Assembly (NCBI GenBank): GCA_026770585.1
Contig: MU646546.1
Location: 366,440 to 381,329 of the forward strand
Reading direction: 5' to 3'
Origin: Baffinella frigidus
Lineage: Eukaryota; Cryptophyceae; Cryptomonadales; Baffinellaceae
Length of the DNA: 14,890 bases
Made by a program: the position numbers and the translations under genes. Shown piece by piece: positions 13,370 to 14,890 of the stretch. Each line of letters opens with the position of its first letter. The stretch's first letter is position 1. The notes beneath the pieces are model-generated. The model did no database searches and was not told where the DNA came from. It saw only the letters and a program-made list of their open reading frames with translations.

Positions 13370-13394
13370 CACACCACACAGGCTCTTCGCGGGC

Positions 13395-13552
13395 CCCGGG
13401 TACCTCGCTCGTAAGAAACCGCCTCCTCATAAGACCCTGCAGTAGGCCTAAGCCTAGGGCTCTATGGTGGTCCTAGGGGGGCGCTTTCTTATGAGCGAGG
13501 TACCCCTGGTGGTCCTCGGGGGGGGGGTGCTTTCTTATAAGCGAGGTGCCCC
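13395..13552. mobile_element. CAGGGG family element with duplicated right half
   Basis: The main copy is 13395-13508, with an altered left tip (CCCGGGTACCTCGC). Its last ~41 bp (GGTGGTCCTAGGGG ... GAGGTACCCC, 13466-13506) is repeated at 13507-13552 with a longer G-run. The second half-copy lacks its own left side, so it is a tandem duplication and not an insertion. Confidence 0.8.
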
Positions 13553-13668
13553 AAGGCGTGTCTGTCTGTACATGAACTGTATCCATGAAGTATGGTGTTG
13601 GTCCTGTGTACAGCGGCCTGCGACGCTGTGAGGTTTGGTTGATCAAGTCCGCGATTTGGGAATGTCAC

Positions 13669-14050
13669 TGCGCAAATATGGGAGCAGATATGCCAGTCAC
13701 GCAGTGCTCTGAAACAAAAAACAACAAAATCACCGCCAAAGTGCGCCAAAGAGGAACGCCAGGGTATGGATTAGGGAGGGCGGCGTACAGGGGTACCTCG
13801 CTCATAAGAAACTGTCCCCCCCCTAGGACCATCGTAGGTCCCTAGGTAGAGGCCTACTGTAGGGTCCTGGGGCGGGTTGGTTTCTTGTGAGCGAGGTACC
13901 CCTGTGCATTGCTTGCCGAACATGTTGACCAACGGCTGTCGGCGACCAGGTGCCCAGGGAACAGGACCTTTGTGTTGACTAAATATTCAGTCTTTTGCCG
14001 GATTGTCTTCTGGAAGCGGGGTGAGCGGGGAACTCCCCTCCCCCCTCCTT
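13669..14050 (+). repeat. segmental duplicate 3: decayed copy of the divergent promoter region
   Basis: The sequence parallels 5210-5462: TGGGAGCAGATATGCCAG and CACGCAGTGCTCTG, then GAACGCCAGGGT, then ATTGCTTGCCGAACATG, then GGAAGCGGGGTGAGCGGGGA. It is interrupted by a 117 bp mobile element at 13788. A pyrimidine-rich stretch (14035-14080) replaces the part around the leader start codon, so this copy cannot encode the leader in the same way. Confidence 0.75.
13788..13904. mobile_element. CAGGGG family element inside the duplicated promoter region
   Basis: The tips are CAGGGGTACCTCGC and GTGAGCGAGGTACCCCTG. The interrupted sequence GGCGGCGTA / CATTGCTTGC is continuous at 5335-5350 (GGCGGCCTACATTGCTTCC), giving an independent empty site. 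The flanks are TA and TG, consistent with a TA duplication with one change. Confidence 0.9.
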
Positions 14051-14141
14051 CTCCTTCCCTTGCCCCCCCTTCCCCACGCGAGGCGAACGCCATGCGAGGG
14101 TGGTTCGGCGTGATGACGCTGTGGAGATACAACCCCGTGTA

Positions 14142-14181
14142 GGATGATCGGAGTGACTTTACACAGTCACTCCGGCCATCC
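14142..14181. mobile_element. 40 bp hairpin flanked by TA
   Basis: GGATGATCGGAGTGAC pairs with GTCACTCCGGCCATCC (14166-14181; two mismatches) around an 8-base loop. TA lies at 14140-14141 and 14182-14183. It is too short for a normal element but has the same flanks. Confidence 0.65.
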
Positions 14182-14183
14182 TA

Positions 14184-14300
14184 CAGGGGTACCTCGCTCA
14201 TAAAAAAACGCCTCCCCCTAGGACCCTACAGTAGGCCCATGCCCAGGGCCCTACGGTGACCTTGGGGGGGGGGCAGTTTCTTATGAGCGAGGTACCCCTG
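14184..14300. mobile_element. CAGGGG family element at the palindrome centre
   Basis: The tips are CAGGGGTACCTCGCTCATAA and TATGAGCGAGGTACCCCTG, with TA at 14182-14183 and 14301-14302. It is full length (117 bp) and little diverged. Confidence 0.9.
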
Positions 14301-14324
14301 TACACGGGGTTGTATCCCCAGAGA

Positions 14325-14395
14325 CGCTGCGGCTCCTCTTCATCCAGGCCTGCCAGAACGAGGCTCCAGCGCATGACTCAGCGTTGTTGTGGAAC
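14325..14395 (+). pseudogene. remnant of the secreted-protein leader
   Basis: CGCTGCGGCTCCTCTTCATC and GGCCTGCCAGAACGAGGC parallel the leader coding sequence at about 5508-5575 (CTGCAGCTCCTC ... TGCCTGCCAGAGCGAGGC). It would encode LRLLFIQACQNEAP in place of the original leader core. The start codon region is lost. It completes the third decayed duplicate. Confidence 0.45.
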
Positions 14396-14402
14396 GAAAG
14401 CA

Positions 14403-14544
14403 TTTCTCGATGCCGAAAACTTAACCCTCAACCCTAAATCAAAACCTTACACCCTAAACCCTAAACTCTAAACCCTAAACCCCAAACCCCAAACCCAAAA
14501 CCCAAAACCCTAAACCCCAACCTGTCAACCCCGAACCTTAAACC

Positions 14545-14576
<32 letters not shown>

Positions 14577-14890
14577 ACCCTGGACCCTAAATCATAACCC
14601 CTAAACCTTAAACCCTACAACCTAAAACCTAAACCCTGAACCCCAAACCCCAAACCCTGAACCCTGAACCCTAAACCCTAACTCCCCAAACCTAGACCGA
14701 AAACCCGAAACCGTAAAACCTGACCTCCAACCCCCAACTTTTATCCTTTGTTTTTTGACCTTTAACCCCTGATCCTCAACCCTTAACCCTGAATCATTAT
14801 CCCTGAATCCTAAAACCCTAAACCCTAAACCCTAAACCCTAAATCCTGAAACCCTAAACCCTCAACCCTCAACCCTAAACCCTCAACCCT
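14403..14890 (-). repeat. degenerate telomere-type repeat tract
   Basis: About 480 bp of CCCTAAA and variants (CCCCAAA, CCCTCAA, CCCTGAA, CCCTTAA) on the plus strand, i.e. TTTAGGG type on the minus strand. Perfect CCCTAAA units are concentrated at about 14815-14845. The G-rich strand runs leftward, so this is not oriented as the terminal telomere of the right-hand end of this sequence. It is probably an interstitial or subtelomeric tract. Confidence 0.85.

Larger units (their letters stand above)
14123..14319. repeat. palindrome with two successive insertions at its centre
   Basis: GGAGATACAACCCCGTG (14123-14139) and CACGGGGTTGTATCCCC (14303-14319) are complementary (one mismatch) and meet at a central TA if the intervening DNA is removed. 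Between them are TA, a 40 bp hairpin, TA, a CAGGGG element and TA. Confidence 0.85.

Noticed and set aside
13585-13845. Open frames with peptides like YRGTSLIRNRPPP or FLMSEVPLY as proteins
   Set aside because: These peptides are translations of the CAGGGGTACCTCGCTCATAA tip in either direction. They appear wherever the element sits and end inside it, so they are not genes.

Overview
The window looks like nuclear DNA of a eukaryotic microbe, most likely an alga or related protist. The evidence is GT-AG introns of about 80-250 bp with in-phase exons, plant/algal-type telomere repeats (CCCTAAA) at the right end, and many short palindromic DNA transposons. A cryptophyte-like genome is my guess. 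I cannot prove the lineage, and no transposase, rRNA, tRNA or bacterial-type operon is visible.

Layout. Positions 1-2203 are a cluster of a dispersed ~100-120 bp repeat (core ACCTAAAGGACCTAAAG), including one large inverted pair. Positions 1818-2888 hold two ~180 bp terminal-inverted-repeat (TIR) elements around a duplicated promoter-plus-leader segment. Positions 2889-4190 are gene-poor with nested miniature elements. Positions 4382-6462 are the genic core. One gene is a four-exon minus-strand gene for a ~90-residue two-membrane-segment protein resembling ribonuclease kappa (RNASEK). Facing it head to head across about 370 bp is a plus-strand, intron-containing gene for an unrecognised secreted protein. 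From 6230 to 9650 lie broken PDZ-like repeats, several large foldback elements and isolated exon-like pieces. Positions 10190-11010 hold three copies of one exon end; one copy carries an inverted-repeat insertion whose 5-bp target duplication supplies both splice sites, and one copy is an empty site. Positions 11016-12435 are tandem and inverted duplications built around TA-flanked elements. Positions 13249-14319 are a dense group of one miniature inverted-repeat family inserted into a third, decayed copy of the promoter-leader segment. Positions 14403-14890 are degenerate telomere-like repeats in the orientation opposite to that of a right-hand chromosome end.

At least five sequence families (the ~115 bp CAGGGGTACCTCGC family, its ~180 bp relatives, a 101 bp TCCCTTAAG family, and 141 bp and 158 bp foldbacks) are flanked by TA, and several have filled and empty sites within the window. 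This fits non-autonomous elements moved by a TA-targeting transposase encoded elsewhere. The two core genes need not share a function; they share a divergent promoter region, and that region has been copied twice elsewhere in the window.
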